64,000 nucleotides of DNA from Litchfieldia alkalitelluris (GCF_002153425.1 NZ_KZ119600.1:445356-509355), one strand, 5' to 3'; numbered from the stretch's first letter, positions 27,107-36,206 are shown. Made by a program: numbers and translations. The notes: a model not told the origin generated them from the letters alone.

Positions 27107-29137
27107 CTAAAATTCAAAATCAATAGTACCATTTTCCGTTAATTCAAATGGACCGGGCGTGAGATCTGCATCAGGTCTCTTTTTCCCGAAAAAGTCGTAA
27201 TCAAAATGATAGGCAGTGCTGTCTGGCTGCTCAAATTTCATATCGGCGTGATATGTTTTTCCAAGCAAGTCGGTGGTAACCAACATTGCAGAGGCTCCAC
27301 GAAGCAATTTGGGATCAGTAACCTGAATTTGCACCTTGCCTTGAGCAGGATTAATTTCCACTTTAATGCCCTTCTGTTCATATATCTTCGCATTGGATTC
27401 ATGACTACTTGGAACCGCATTGTTAAGGTATGCATTGCCGCTCATAGCCACAGGAAGAACTGCATTTCCTGTAAAGAAATCCTTTGCCGCATCTCCAAGC
27501 TCAGCAAGCTCCTCCTTGGTGTATTCCCACAATTGCTTATCTTTTGCATTAGGATGCTTGTCGTATCCTCCTAGACCCACGGCGTGGAGATAGCAAATTG
27601 AATTGTCCGGAACACCATCCATGACAGTCTTCCCATCATCTCCAACTTCATCTCTAGGTTTAAGTGGAAGATGCTCAAAAAAGGTTATTGGGACAGGTTC
27701 TTTATTGGCATCATTATCCCCCAAAAAGATATTGTTATAGTACCTATCATCGCCTCCAGTAATATTCGAGTAACCTGCCATTGCCGTCTCATGCGGGAAG
27801 TGATACGGCGTAGTACGGGTAATCTCGGACCGAACCACAAATCTACCTGCAAACAAATTATGGACAAATGCTCCACCCTGTGCCATATTCCTGAAATTCA
27901 TCGGAGAGAGGAACAGATTATGATCAGCCAAATACGGACCATGGCAAACCTCAACAAAGAAGTCCTCAGAAATATTGTCAAAAAATACATTACGGCTGAT
28001 GCGGGTCCCCTGTGCTTGCCAATCCAGCCAAACACCACGATAACTGCTATAGATAATATTTTCATTAATTTGAGTATCTAAAGCAGCGTGCAGTTTGATT
28101 GCGCCTACTTCGGCACCATGCCTGAGACGCTTGTGATGAATATTGTAGATCCGGTTTTGATAAATATGACTGAAAGCGCAACCCATATGACCGACAATAC
28201 CTGCTTGTTCACAATCATGGATCACATTACCACGAACGACGTGACTGCCAACCCTATCCTTATGCCATTCTGAGCGTAATGCTCGCAAAATAACCTCTTG
28301 CTCCCGTTGTGTGCCGCCTTTCATGTGCTTGTCCAAATTATTAGCCTTAGCGTGACCTGTACCGATTTCAGTACCTAGGCTGATACCAACGCTTTTGGAT
28401 TCACTAATAATATTGTTTTCAATAACCCATCCCTTACTCCAGTGAGGTCCGATCAACCCTTCCTGGTAGTCAGTTGGCGGTGCCCATTGAGGAGATGCTT
28501 GTCGAAGTGTGAAACCACTTACGGTTATATAGTTAAGTCCTGGTTTTTCAGGCCAAAAGCAATAAGGCCGGACATTAATTTCTACATTTTCCTTACGAGG
28601 ATCTTTTCCACCAAAATTGGCCCAAACTTTTGTTGTTGCAGAACCAACTTCGGCATACCACTTCAGTAGTGATTCCTCGGGATATTTGGCTTCGGACCAA
28701 ACTTCAGGCTTATGTACTTTATCAACGCTTTCGCATTCATACAAGGATTTTCCATCCAAATACACATCACCGAGATGAACTGGGAAAGGGCCGTCAAATA
28801 GCCAGTCTCCACTCAACTCTACTTCGAAGGGGTTACGAACAGAAAATATGGAATTAGGTAATTCTGTGCTCCAAACATTGTCCCCTTCAGCCCTCCAGTC
28901 GGAGATACGTTCGGCTCCTGTAATAACTACTTCCCCGTCTCCAGCAGATCTATAGATAATTCTATGTTCTTCTGTTCCACCATTAGCTGGATTAACCCAT
29001 TCCCTATATATTCCAGCATGAACAGTAACCGTATCACCAGCCATGGCAAGGCCCGCAGCGCGTGATATTGTACGAAATGGTTGTTCTTCTGTTCCTTTTG
29101 CTTGATCATTCCCTTGCATTGACACATGATAATTCAT
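27107..29137 (-). CDS. Glycoside hydrolase family 120 beta-xylosidase
   Basis: This 676-aa cytoplasmic protein (no signal peptide) resembles GH120 beta-xylosidases such as XylC of Thermoanaerobacterium, right-handed beta-helix enzymes that release xylose from xylo-oligosaccharides with retention. The opening YHVSMQGNDQAKGT and ISRAAGLAMAGDTVTVHAG and the middle GLIGPHWSKGWVIENNI fit closely. The two catalytic acids can be placed: Asp372 in VWLDWQAQGTR and Glu396 in FVEVCHGPYLADHN. ATG 29137 has AAGGAGTGG. A cre-like site lies about 100 bases upstream. A GH10 gene begins at 63.8 kb, suggesting xylan use. Confidence 0.88.
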   Translation of the reverse strand: MNYHVSMQGNDQAKGTEEQPFRTISRAAGLAMAGDTVTVHAGIYREWVNPANGGTEEHRIIYRSAGDGEVVITGAERISDWRAEGDNVWSTELPNSIFSVRNPFEVELSGDWLFDGPFPVHLGDVYLDGKSLYECESVDKVHKPEVWSEAKYPEESLLKWYAEVGSATTKVWANFGGKDPRKENVEINVRPYCFWPEKPGLNYITVSGFTLRQASPQWAPPTDYQEGLIGPHWSKGWVIENNIISESKSVGISLGTEIGTGHAKANNLDKHMKGGTQREQEVILRALRSEWHKDRVGSHVVRGNVIHDCEQAGIVGHMGCAFSHIYQNRIYNIHHKRLRHGAEVGAIKLHAALDTQINENIIYSSYRGVWLDWQAQGTRISRNVFFDNISEDFFVEVCHGPYLADHNLFLSPMNFRNMAQGGAFVHNLFAGRFVVRSEITRTTPYHFPHETAMAGYSNITGGDDRYYNNIFLGDNDANKEPVPITFFEHLPLKPRDEVGDDGKTVMDGVPDNSICYLHAVGLGGYDKHPNAKDKQLWEYTKEELAELGDAAKDFFTGNAVLPVAMSGNAYLNNAVPSSHESNAKIYEQKGIKVEINPAQGKVQIQVTDPKLLRGASAMLVTTDLLGKTYHADMKFEQPDSTAYHFDYDFFGKKRPDADLTPGPFELTENGTIDFEF

Positions 29138-29230
29138 CAAACCACTCCTTCTCCCCAACTTAATAAAACATATAATTTTTCCTTAAAAACTGACGGCAGG
29201 TAAGTAAAATATTTGTTTTGAGTAATAACT

Positions 29231-29244
29231 TGTAAACGTTTGCT
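29231..29244. promoter_or_regulatory. cre-like / LacI-type operator upstream of GH120 gene
   Basis: TGTAAACGTTTGCT matches TGWAANCGNTNWCA at 12 of 14 positions and is a near-palindrome around the central CG. It lies 94-107 bases upstream of the beta-xylosidase start. CcpA or a local LacI-type sugar repressor could bind it. The rest of the 350-base gap to the divergent oxidoreductase gene shows no gene. Confidence 0.55.
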
Positions 29245-29488
29245 TATTAATAGTGATTACCTTAACTGCCGCCATTATCTCAATCCTGTGTATAGGGTGT
29301 CTAGAAAGACCAGACTCCTATAATTATTATATAAAGGATAGGTGTATCATTGCAATTTTGGTATTATGTATCTACTGTAGAGTGCAGTATGCGCTAATGT
29401 GAAATACCTATTAAAATATCTGAAAATTCACTCAATGTTTAAGGTATAATGAGGTTAGTAATGATTACACTTTGTATTTTTAAAGGAG

Positions 29489-30490
29489 ATGGTTGAAATA
29501 AAAGCGATTGTATCTAAAAAGTACGGATCGCCGGATGTTCTAGAACTGAAAGAAGTGAAACAACCTATTCCAAATGACAATGAAGTATTGATTAGGGTAT
29601 ATGCTACAACTGTAAAATACGGAGATATTGTGGCTCGAAATTTTAAGGATATATCACCACGTAAATTCAACATGCCCTTCCTCTTCTGGTTCTTTGCAAA
29701 GGTGTATTTTGGTTTCCGAAAACCAAAGATAAACATATTGGGAAGCGAATTTGCTGGAGAAATTGAATCAATAGGAAAAGATGTTACATTATTTAAACCT
29801 AGTGACCAGGTGTTTGGATATCTCGGGCAAAGTATGGGTGCTTATGCAGAGTATATTTGTATGCCGGAAAAAGGAATATTGGCAAAGAAACCGACGAATA
29901 CAACCTTTGAAGAAGCCGCTGTTGTTCCTTATGGGGCAATAATGGCGTTGAATTTGCTACGGAAAGTCAATGTTGAAAGTGGAAAAAAAGTACTTATCAA
30001 TGGTGCATCTGGAGGTGTAGGTTCAGCAGCCGTACAGATTGCCAAATACTTTGGTTCAGAAGTTACGGGAGTATGTAGCACACCGAGAGTAGAATATGTG
30101 AAAGCCCTAGGTGCTGATAAGGTCATTGATTACTACAAAGAGGATTTTACCAAAAACGGTGAAACTTATGATCTTATTTTTGACATCTTAGGGAAAAGTT
30201 CGTTTTCAGGGTGTAAAGGTTCCCTAAAGGAAAACGGACATTATCTATTAGCTAGCTTTAAGATAAAACAGCTTCTTCAAATGCTATGGACCTCCATGAT
30301 TGGCAACAAGAAGGTTGTGTGTGCATTGGCAAATGAAAAAGTGGAAGACTTAATTTTTCTCAAAAAGATGATGGAGGAGGGCAAAATAAAATCGGTTATC
30401 GATAGATGCTACCCCTTGGAAAAGACAGCCCAGGCGCATCATTATGTTGAAACAGGACTCAAAAGGGGAGATGTAGTCATAACTGTTTAA
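29489..30490 (+). CDS. Zinc-free medium-chain oxidoreductase (quinone reductase-like)
   Basis: A 333-aa member of the quinone oxidoreductase branch of medium-chain dehydrogenases, which reduce quinones or enones with NAD(P)H. The GroES-like part starts KAIVSKKYGSPDVLELKEV and contains ILGSEFAGEIESIGKDV. The Rossmann motif is VLINGASGGVGSAAVQIAKYFG. Catalytic zinc ligands are absent. The start is unclear: the ATG at 29489 directly abuts the ribosome binding site AAAGGAG, whereas the family N-terminus would start at the ATA codon at 29498, correctly spaced from it. The frame continues after the stop into a degraded coding-like stretch. Confidence 0.85.
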   Translation: MVEIKAIVSKKYGSPDVLELKEVKQPIPNDNEVLIRVYATTVKYGDIVARNFKDISPRKFNMPFLFWFFAKVYFGFRKPKINILGSEFAGEIESIGKDVTLFKPSDQVFGYLGQSMGAYAEYICMPEKGILAKKPTNTTFEEAAVVPYGAIMALNLLRKVNVESGKKVLINGASGGVGSAAVQIAKYFGSEVTGVCSTPRVEYVKALGADKVIDYYKEDFTKNGETYDLIFDILGKSSFSGCKGSLKENGHYLLASFKIKQLLQMLWTSMIGNKKVVCALANEKVEDLIFLKKMMEEGKIKSVIDRCYPLEKTAQAHHYVETGLKRGDVVITV

Positions 30491-30643
30491 TATTTTTTGC
30501 CTTTTGAATGCATTATACTGAGTGCGATCACCGGCTTTACCATGGCGTCCATGGAAGCAGTTGAGGGGGAGGTCCGGCGAATTGCAAAGATAATGGTAGG
30601 TTTGCTAGGCTTAATCCTTTCAAGTTTGGGAAAAATGCAGTGA
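30491..30643 (+). pseudogene. Coding-like remnant downstream of oxidoreductase
   Basis: After the oxidoreductase stop the same frame stays open for about 50 codons and reads as a plausible membrane-protein end (SAITGFTMASMEAVEGEV, then RRIAKIMVGLLGLILSSLG). There is no start codon with a ribosome binding site. It is probably the tail of a deleted gene, but chance cannot be excluded. Confidence 0.3.
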
Positions 30644-30682
30644 AAGTTAAACCCCTAAAGAAGGCGCAATAACATAAAAAGT

Positions 30683-30716
30683 AGCAGGAACCTCTAAATA
30701 GGGGTTCCTGCTTTTC
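30683..30716. terminator. Bidirectional terminator
   Basis: AGCAGGAACC and GGTTCCTGCT form a perfect 10-bp stem. TTTT follows on the plus strand and TACTTTTTAT on the minus strand, between convergent genes. Confidence 0.85.
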
Positions 30717-30729
30717 ATATCAAAACGAT

Positions 30730-31173
30730 TTAGTTAAAAAGTTGAATCCCCATATTAGCTAAAATAGCTATAATAAGCCCTGTCACACTTACGCTAATTC
30801 CGCTGTATAGCCATAATTTTACTCTGTTAAATTTTAAAGCCTTCGCTATTATTCCTATCACCCAAACACCAGTAACTGGAGTGAGAATTAATATAAAAAT
30901 AGCACCGTACTTCTCCATTCGCTTTCTCCATTTCCCTTTCAAAGACTTTTCACTGAATTTTTTCATGAACTTAAACTTCATTAACCAATCATAAAAGAAA
31001 TCAATTAATGGAATCACCATCCAATTTCCGAGTGATGCCCAAAGAAATGCGTCAAACCAATTAAGTCCCACTGAAAACCCTACAGGAACTGCAAGATATA
31101 TTTCAAAGTGTGGAAAAAAACCTGCAAACCATGTTGTGGCTGCTTTACTAATGTATTTGAATATTTCCATCAT
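30730..31173 (-). CDS. Putative small multidrug export protein
   Basis: A 147-aa membrane protein matching the small multi-drug export family (COG2426). FFPHFEIYLAVPVGFSVGL near the N-terminus and YGAIFILILTPVTGVWVIG are the recognisable parts, with four hydrophobic segments in total and a basic loop (SLKGKWRKRMEKYG) between the halves. Export activity is only predicted for the family. ATG 31173 has GGAGGCAG. It is divergent from a TetR regulator gene, a common layout for efflux genes under local control, and palindromes lie in the gap. Confidence 0.8.
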   Translation of the reverse strand: MMEIFKYISKAATTWFAGFFPHFEIYLAVPVGFSVGLNWFDAFLWASLGNWMVIPLIDFFYDWLMKFKFMKKFSEKSLKGKWRKRMEKYGAIFILILTPVTGVWVIGIIAKALKFNRVKLWLYSGISVSVTGLIIAILANMGIQLFN

Positions 31174-31230
31174 GTACTGCCTCCTCGACTTCCTTTATTA
31201 AAATAAATATCGTACAATTAATACATTAAT

Positions 31231-31283
31231 GAACACTTTGTTCGGTTATATTGTAAATGATTTATCATTTGGTGGTAAATCAT
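31231..31283. promoter_or_regulatory. Two candidate TetR operators
   Basis: GAACActtTGTTC (31231-31243) and ATGATTTA-11-TAAATCAT (31258-31283) are inverted repeats in the gap between the divergent export protein and TetR genes, the normal place for autoregulatory operators. Confidence 0.5.
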
Positions 31284-31346
31284 CAAAAATAAAGAAAAGT
31301 ACGTTATGGAACAAAGTAGAGAAACTGTTCGAAATGAGGGAGTAGA

Positions 31347-31949
31347 ATGAAAAATAGTGAAGTCGACAGAAGAGTAATGAAAACCCGTCAAGCTATCCAT
31401 GAAGCACTAATTTCACTGATGGAAGAAAAAAAGTACAATAAAATTACAATTCAAGATATTATTGATCGCGCAAATGTAGGGAGATCAACCTTCTACGCCC
31501 ACTACGCTACAAAAGATGAATTACTGTTTAGCAATGTAGAGGATAGTCTTGAAATACTGAATCAATATATCAAGAGCTATATTGAACATGATGAGGATAA
31601 ACCAGGATTGATATCAGTAGTCGAGCTTTTTGAGCATATAAAGGAACACAGGAAGACAATTAAAGGGTTATTTAAAGAAGAGGGGACCGACTTATTTTTT
31701 GAAAAAGTTGAAGCTTACTGGAATGAGAATATAGAGGAATACATTAAATCGAAGCTTCCAAGGGGGCAAGAACCTAAAGTTCCGATAGAAATCCTAACCA
31801 TGCATATTTCCAGTACCATAATTAACTTGTTAAAGTGGTGGGTTTACAATAACATGTCCTATACTCCGACCCAAATGGAGCAGTATTTTAGAAATTTAGT
31901 AAACCCGTGTATTGATTCAGTCATTAATAACCATTCAGAGAAGAGTTGA
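31347..31949 (+). CDS. TetR family transcriptional regulator
   Basis: A 200-aa repressor-type protein. The N-terminal helix-turn-helix spans about residues 10-55: RRVMKTRQAIHEALISLMEE followed by ITIQDIIDRANVGRSTFYAHYATKDELL. The C-terminal ligand domain resembles that of the DhaS-like subgroup (HISSTIINLLKWWVYNNMSYTPTQM). It most likely controls itself and the divergent small export protein gene through the palindromes in the shared gap. ATG 31347 has GAGGGAG upstream. The inducer is unknown. Confidence 0.9.
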   Translation: MKNSEVDRRVMKTRQAIHEALISLMEEKKYNKITIQDIIDRANVGRSTFYAHYATKDELLFSNVEDSLEILNQYIKSYIEHDEDKPGLISVVELFEHIKEHRKTIKGLFKEEGTDLFFEKVEAYWNENIEEYIKSKLPRGQEPKVPIEILTMHISSTIINLLKWWVYNNMSYTPTQMEQYFRNLVNPCIDSVINNHSEKS

Positions 31950-31971
31950 GAGGAACAGGGGAAATCAGAAA

Positions 31972-31994
31972 AGAGGCATCGATTTGATGCCTCT
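31972..31994. terminator. Hairpin after tetR gene
   Basis: AGAGGCATC and GATGCCTCT form a perfect 9-bp stem around GATTT. The T-rich side is on the minus strand (TTTTCTGATTT), so it may once have served the minus-strand gene remnant that follows. Confidence 0.6.
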
Positions 31995-32019
31995 ATCTCC
32001 TAACATATCTCTTATATAG

Positions 32020-32214
32020 TTATTTCACTTTTGATTTGATTGGTATCCAAACTTCCATTTCATACATGTTGTTTCCTCTGTCATAGGTCATTTCCAGTTC
32101 AGGCGCATTGATAGGTTCATAGTCGCTAGTTGGAAACCACTCCCCAAAAATTCGCTTCCATAATTCATGAATGCCACTCGTAGAGTAAATCCGTGCAATT
32201 GATGCACGAAAATA
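32020..32214 (-). pseudogene. GyrI-like effector-binding domain, 3' fragment
   Basis: The minus strand encodes an intact C-terminus of a GyrI-like/AraC effector-binding domain (GIHELWKRIFGEWFPTSDYE, APELEMTYDRG, YEMEVWIPIK) ending in TAA. Just upstream in the same frame is a TGA, and there is no start or ribosome binding site. The N-terminal two thirds are missing. It is a decayed gene, formerly perhaps a drug-sensing regulator. The 250 bases between it and the next gene hold nothing further except a promoter-proximal inverted repeat. Confidence 0.75.
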
Positions 32215-32414
32215 TCAAGTGGGAAATGAATCTATCATTTTCTATAGACTAAATTTAATTGCCAAAGTCTAGTTTGCTTTGCTGTAAATTTCTCTAAAGT
32301 GTCCTCTTATTCCTTCAGGAATCATTCATCATTTGTACCGAAAGCCTAATCTAGAGGTGCTTTGACTAAAATTATTCACAATTATTGAATTGCTTATCTG
32401 GAAAAGTTTGTTAT

Positions 32415-32434
32415 TATTCTAAATATATAGAATA
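32415..32434. promoter_or_regulatory. Inverted repeat upstream of kinase gene
   Basis: TATTCTA-AATATA-TAGAATA is a perfect inverted repeat 30-50 bases before the start at 32463, in the promoter position; it could be an operator. Confidence 0.4.
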
Positions 32435-32462
32435 AATAAATTTTAGTTTGGAGGAGGATAAT

Positions 32463-33539
32463 TTGAATGTTAACGAAGTGATTTCAATTTGTCGTACACA
32501 CTTACTACCAGTACTCCCAGAGTTTTATAGTTTGGAAGGCTACGAGTTTCAGCTAATTCCAGCTCATGAAGGCGGAAGGAATGTTGTTTTTTCCTGTAAT
32601 AAAACAGGTTCTGACGCAGACACAGATGCAAAAATACTTAGAATTTCTTTTTTAGCTGACAGGAATCGTGAAGATTTTCTAGCAGAGCTAGAGTATATTA
32701 GGTATTTGTATGATCATGGGGGAAGTGTATCAAATGTTGTGAGTTCGAATATGGGGAATTTGCTGGAAGAATTCACTCATAATTATCACACCTATTATAT
32801 ATGTATGTTTGAAAAAGCTAGAGGGAAATTATTAGTAGAAAATAATTATCAGTATCGGGAAGGAGTTCCTATTACTGAATATTATTATAACTGTGGTAAA
32901 GTACTGGGGAAAATGCATCAATTATCGAAGAAATACACACCTGTCCATTCAAGGTATAGTTTTTTTGACAAATACAATGCACAATATATTGATAGATTGA
33001 TACCAAAATCCTTCACTCTACTTAAGGAGAAAATGGTAGATTTACTCAACTCCTTAAAAAAATTAGATAAAAGCCGTGAATCTTTCGGTATGGTACACTT
33101 TGATTATAGTGATGGGAATTATATGATTGATTATAATACAGGTGATATAACTGTATTTGATTTCGATAATTCTTGTTTTTGTTGGTATATGTATGATCTT
33201 GCCAATATCTGGACACATGGAGTAGGTTGGACACAATTTGAACACGACGCAGATAAGCGAAAAAAGTTTATGGAAGAATATTTTGCAACAGTACTTGCTG
33301 GTTATAAGTCCGAGACTAATATTGAAATTCCAATGTTAGATAAGTTACCTTTGTTTATCAACGTAACTGTCATGGAAAATATCATAGATACATTCGAAGT
33401 GATGCGGAACAATAATGAGGAACTAGAGGTAGATGAAGAATTAACCTACCTCATCAAATGTCTTGAAGATGACATTCCATATAAAGGTTTTTTCCATGAA
33501 ATATACTCCTGTGAAGAACCTTTTGAGTATGTAGAATAA
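32463..33539 (+). CDS. APH-fold phosphotransferase
   Basis: A 358-aa kinase-fold protein of the aminoglycoside phosphotransferase / choline kinase / homoserine kinase II group. The catalytic loop is VHFDYSDGNYMID (His212, Asp214, Asn219) and the metal-binding VFDFDNSCFCWYMYDLA follows with Asp233. These are the residues needed for ATP-dependent phosphorylation. The acceptor could be a drug, a sugar alcohol, homoserine or protein; the sequence does not tell. I chose TTG 32463 because GGAGGAGG lies directly upstream; a TTG at 32448 would overlap that site. It stands alone. Confidence 0.87.
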   Translation: MNVNEVISICRTHLLPVLPEFYSLEGYEFQLIPAHEGGRNVVFSCNKTGSDADTDAKILRISFLADRNREDFLAELEYIRYLYDHGGSVSNVVSSNMGNLLEEFTHNYHTYYICMFEKARGKLLVENNYQYREGVPITEYYYNCGKVLGKMHQLSKKYTPVHSRYSFFDKYNAQYIDRLIPKSFTLLKEKMVDLLNSLKKLDKSRESFGMVHFDYSDGNYMIDYNTGDITVFDFDNSCFCWYMYDLANIWTHGVGWTQFEHDADKRKKFMEEYFATVLAGYKSETNIEIPMLDKLPLFINVTVMENIIDTFEVMRNNNEELEVDEELTYLIKCLEDDIPYKGFFHEIYSCEEPFEYVE

Positions 33540-33655
33540 TAACTTCCACCTATTTGTAGCTAGAACTCACAACTACTAATCCATGTTTGATGGGGTGAAG
33601 AGTCGGTTTTATAGGGGCACTAGAGGTAGTGTGCCAAGTTTGGAGGCGTGAAGCA

Positions 33656-33967
33656 ATGAAGAAAATGTTATTAGGATCTCTTATATCTATCGCACTAATC
33701 GTTCTTATGGTGTTCTTGTTTCCAATTGGCAAACTTATATTTACTGAGGCCAACGTAGTGGAAGCTAATTTCATAGATATTTATTATGTTAGCCTCCAAA
33801 ACGAAGAATCAGAATTTGAGGTTTTCAAGCAATATATGGAGGATAAGGGTTGGACAGAGGTTGGTGCAGAGGGTAGCGGACAATGGTTTGAGAAAAACAA
33901 TGAAACATTTTATATTACTAGTACGGAACTTAAAACAATCTTTGTAAATGGGTGGCCAAATTTCTAG
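33656..33967 (+). CDS. Hypothetical membrane-anchored protein
   Basis: A 103-aa protein with one N-terminal hydrophobic helix (LLGSLISIALIVLMVFLFPIG) and an outward or cytoplasmic domain of about 75 residues (FEVFKQYMEDKGWTEVG, GQWFEKNNETFYITSTELK). Its form resembles small Bacillus proteins of unknown function. ATG 33656 has GGAGGCGTGAAG upstream; the reading from 33629 adds nine residues without support. It is monocistronic, with the c-di-GMP riboswitch transcript starting downstream. Confidence 0.7.
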   Translation: MKKMLLGSLISIALIVLMVFLFPIGKLIFTEANVVEANFIDIYYVSLQNEESEFEVFKQYMEDKGWTEVGAEGSGQWFEKNNETFYITSTELKTIFVNGWPNF

Positions 33968-34159
33968 CCAGCCCTTTTATTTTTTTCAAAAAGCAAAGTG
34001 TTGATCTTTGACCAATGAACAGTTCATCCACAAATTATCCCCTAACTAATGCTAAATATATAAATGATTAACACTAAATTGTGCAAAAATTCACTATGAT
34101 TCTACAAAATTATATAGTAAAATGGTACTAGGAAATCCTAGACAATAATGAATGAACTC

Positions 34160-34236
34160 ATAAAAGGCAAACTCATTGAAAGATGGGGACGCAAAGCTAC
34201 AGACCTACGGTAAAACTATGGTGGCTGAGTTTCCAA
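34160..34236 (+). ncRNA. Cyclic di-GMP-I (GEMM) riboswitch
   Basis: The sequence contains the conserved pieces of the class I c-di-GMP riboswitch in order: AAAGGCAAAC, GAAAGATGGGGACGCAAAGC, a peripheral stem ACAGACCTACGGT, AAAACTATGGTGGCTGAGTTTCC. An intrinsic terminator follows at 34248-34280. It precedes a gene for a GGDEF protein, so the second messenger would regulate an enzyme predicted to make it. Confidence 0.93.
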
Positions 34237-34247
34237 AGGGAAAGAAC

Positions 34248-34280
34248 TAAGTTATTTCCAATGGGAATAGCTTTTTTCTA
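34248..34280 (+). terminator. Riboswitch expression-platform terminator
   Basis: AAGTTATTTCC and GGAATAGCT form an imperfect stem followed by TTTTTT, directly after the riboswitch aptamer. The GGDEF gene starts about 50 bases further on. Confidence 0.75.
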
Positions 34281-34324
34281 TGGATAAATACATAATTGAT
34301 TAGATAAATGTTTAGGAGGAAATC

Positions 34325-36118
34325 ATGAGAAAAAGTGGTACGCGTTTGGGACAATCGCAATCATACCTTATAAGATACTTTGGGAGTTTACTAATTATTG
34401 TATTGTTTTTTAATCATTCCATTGGTTACGCAAGTACAGACTGGGAACTGGAAGAGACACTGAATAAATTATTTTCTGAAGCAGGGTATGTGGAAGTGTT
34501 AGAGCAGTTTCACCAAGATGAGGAAAACTTAAAAGAAAGTAACCTTGCAATGTACCACTATCTCAATGGAGTTAAGCATATTCATGGTCATAACTTTTTA
34601 ATCGCGCAAATAAACTTTGAGAATGCTTTAGAGATCAGTATTGAAGAAAACCAATTAGATATGGAAATAGCGACCTTAAAGCAGTTAATCTTCCTTAGTG
34701 AATTTTATCATGATCTAGGTTCATTGTTAGACTATGGTACGAGATTACTAGAACTAGCAAAGGAAATGAACGATCCTATGTCGGAAATGTATGCACATAA
34801 GGTAATTTCAACCGTACTTATTTTTACAGTTAACACGGAAGAAGCATTAAATCACCTTGAACGAATGCTTTCATTGGCTCATCAACACGAAGATGTACTG
34901 TTTGAAGGTGTTTATAATACGATGATGGGACATATTACTTTTTCTCATTTTGAACTAGATTCTGCGTTGGCGTACTATGAACAAGCAGCTGATTTATATG
35001 GAACTATTGAACAAGGTGGAATAAGATCAAGTGATCCCTTATTAAATGATGTCATGTTGATGCTAGTGAAGGCACAACTGTATAAAGAGGATGTTAACAT
35101 TCTCCTTGATGAAATGGATACATTAGCCCAAGAAATGAAAAGTAGTTATTTTCAACCATTAATCCTATCCCATTTGTACAGCTTTAAAGGTCAAATTCAA
35201 TTGCAGTATGGTTTAAATAAAGGTGCAATTGAAAGCTTAGAAAAGAGTAAAGGACATATAGAGAATATCGTGCATATGGAGACAAAGAACGATCCATTAA
35301 CATGGCCTTTGCTCTTGTTAGCTGGTGCTTATTATGGGGATGAGGATTACCGGCAAGCAGCAGATATGTATATGAGGGTTGCCGTTAATACTGCAATGAA
35401 CCCTGACTTTTTAAGGGACATGGACGATGTATCTTCTAGATTAAGAGAATATCTAGAGCGGGACTTGAATGATCAAATATTATTGTTAACAGATTTGCAT
35501 GATACACAAAGGAGAGCTTTGGTGCAACAGCGGGTCATGTTAGGGTTCGTAATTATCAGCCTTTTTGTAATTGGTAGAGCTTTTGTTTTAAAGCGAAAAG
35601 AACATAAAAAGGTAAGTGAATTAAAAAACGAGTTATATGTTCAATCCATTACGGATAGTCTAACAGGCGTCTATAATAGAAAACGTATTTTCGAAGTATT
35701 ACATGCTCAAGAACAAGAGTGTGTTGTTGCCCTGATCGATATTGATAATTTTAAAATTGTTAATGACACTCATGGCTATATAGCCGGTGATAAAGTTTTA
35801 AAAACAATCGTAAATACAATTAAGAGCTCCATTAGGGAAACAGATGATATAGGCAGGTTCGGAGGAGAAGAGTTTTTAATCATTTTAAAGAACACAGACT
35901 TCGATGCCGCTGTTCCAATTATTGAACGAGTGCGAAAAAATGTGGAAGCTCTCGAATGGGAATACGAAGGTTTAAAAACAACATTGAGTATTGGGGTATC
36001 AACCATCTCAGACTTAAATGCTGAAGAAGTGTTTGGGCGCGTAGATGAGCTTGTACATGAGGCGAAACGGACTGGGAAAAATAAGGTCGTCTGTAATCCA
36101 GAAGAAGCAACCATCTAG
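34325..36118 (+). CDS. GGDEF diguanylate cyclase with TPR-like sensor
   Basis: A 597-aa protein predicted to make c-di-GMP from two GTP. It has an N-terminal signal/anchor helix (YFGSLLIIVLFFNHSIGYA), a long helical-repeat region of TPR type (about residues 50-390), a second transmembrane helix (MLGFVIISLFVIGRAFVL, about 405-422) and a C-terminal GGDEF domain. The active site reads GGEEF (residues 513-517), and the product-inhibition I-site RETD (504-507) lies five residues before it. The sensor region is thus probably extracytoplasmic. AGGAGGAAATC precedes the ATG. It is controlled by the c-di-GMP-I riboswitch upstream. Confidence 0.92.
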   Translation: MRKSGTRLGQSQSYLIRYFGSLLIIVLFFNHSIGYASTDWELEETLNKLFSEAGYVEVLEQFHQDEENLKESNLAMYHYLNGVKHIHGHNFLIAQINFENALEISIEENQLDMEIATLKQLIFLSEFYHDLGSLLDYGTRLLELAKEMNDPMSEMYAHKVISTVLIFTVNTEEALNHLERMLSLAHQHEDVLFEGVYNTMMGHITFSHFELDSALAYYEQAADLYGTIEQGGIRSSDPLLNDVMLMLVKAQLYKEDVNILLDEMDTLAQEMKSSYFQPLILSHLYSFKGQIQLQYGLNKGAIESLEKSKGHIENIVHMETKNDPLTWPLLLLAGAYYGDEDYRQAADMYMRVAVNTAMNPDFLRDMDDVSSRLREYLERDLNDQILLLTDLHDTQRRALVQQRVMLGFVIISLFVIGRAFVLKRKEHKKVSELKNELYVQSITDSLTGVYNRKRIFEVLHAQEQECVVALIDIDNFKIVNDTHGYIAGDKVLKTIVNTIKSSIRETDDIGRFGGEEFLIILKNTDFDAAVPIIERVRKNVEALEWEYEGLKTTLSIGVSTISDLNAEEVFGRVDELVHEAKRTGKNKVVCNPEEATI

Positions 36119-36206
36119 CTTTCAGAAATAAGAGAGCATGATAGGCTATTCCTTCAGAGGTGTTTCAAATTAATTAAATTCCTAGTAAACTGTTAAGTTA
36201 TTAATA

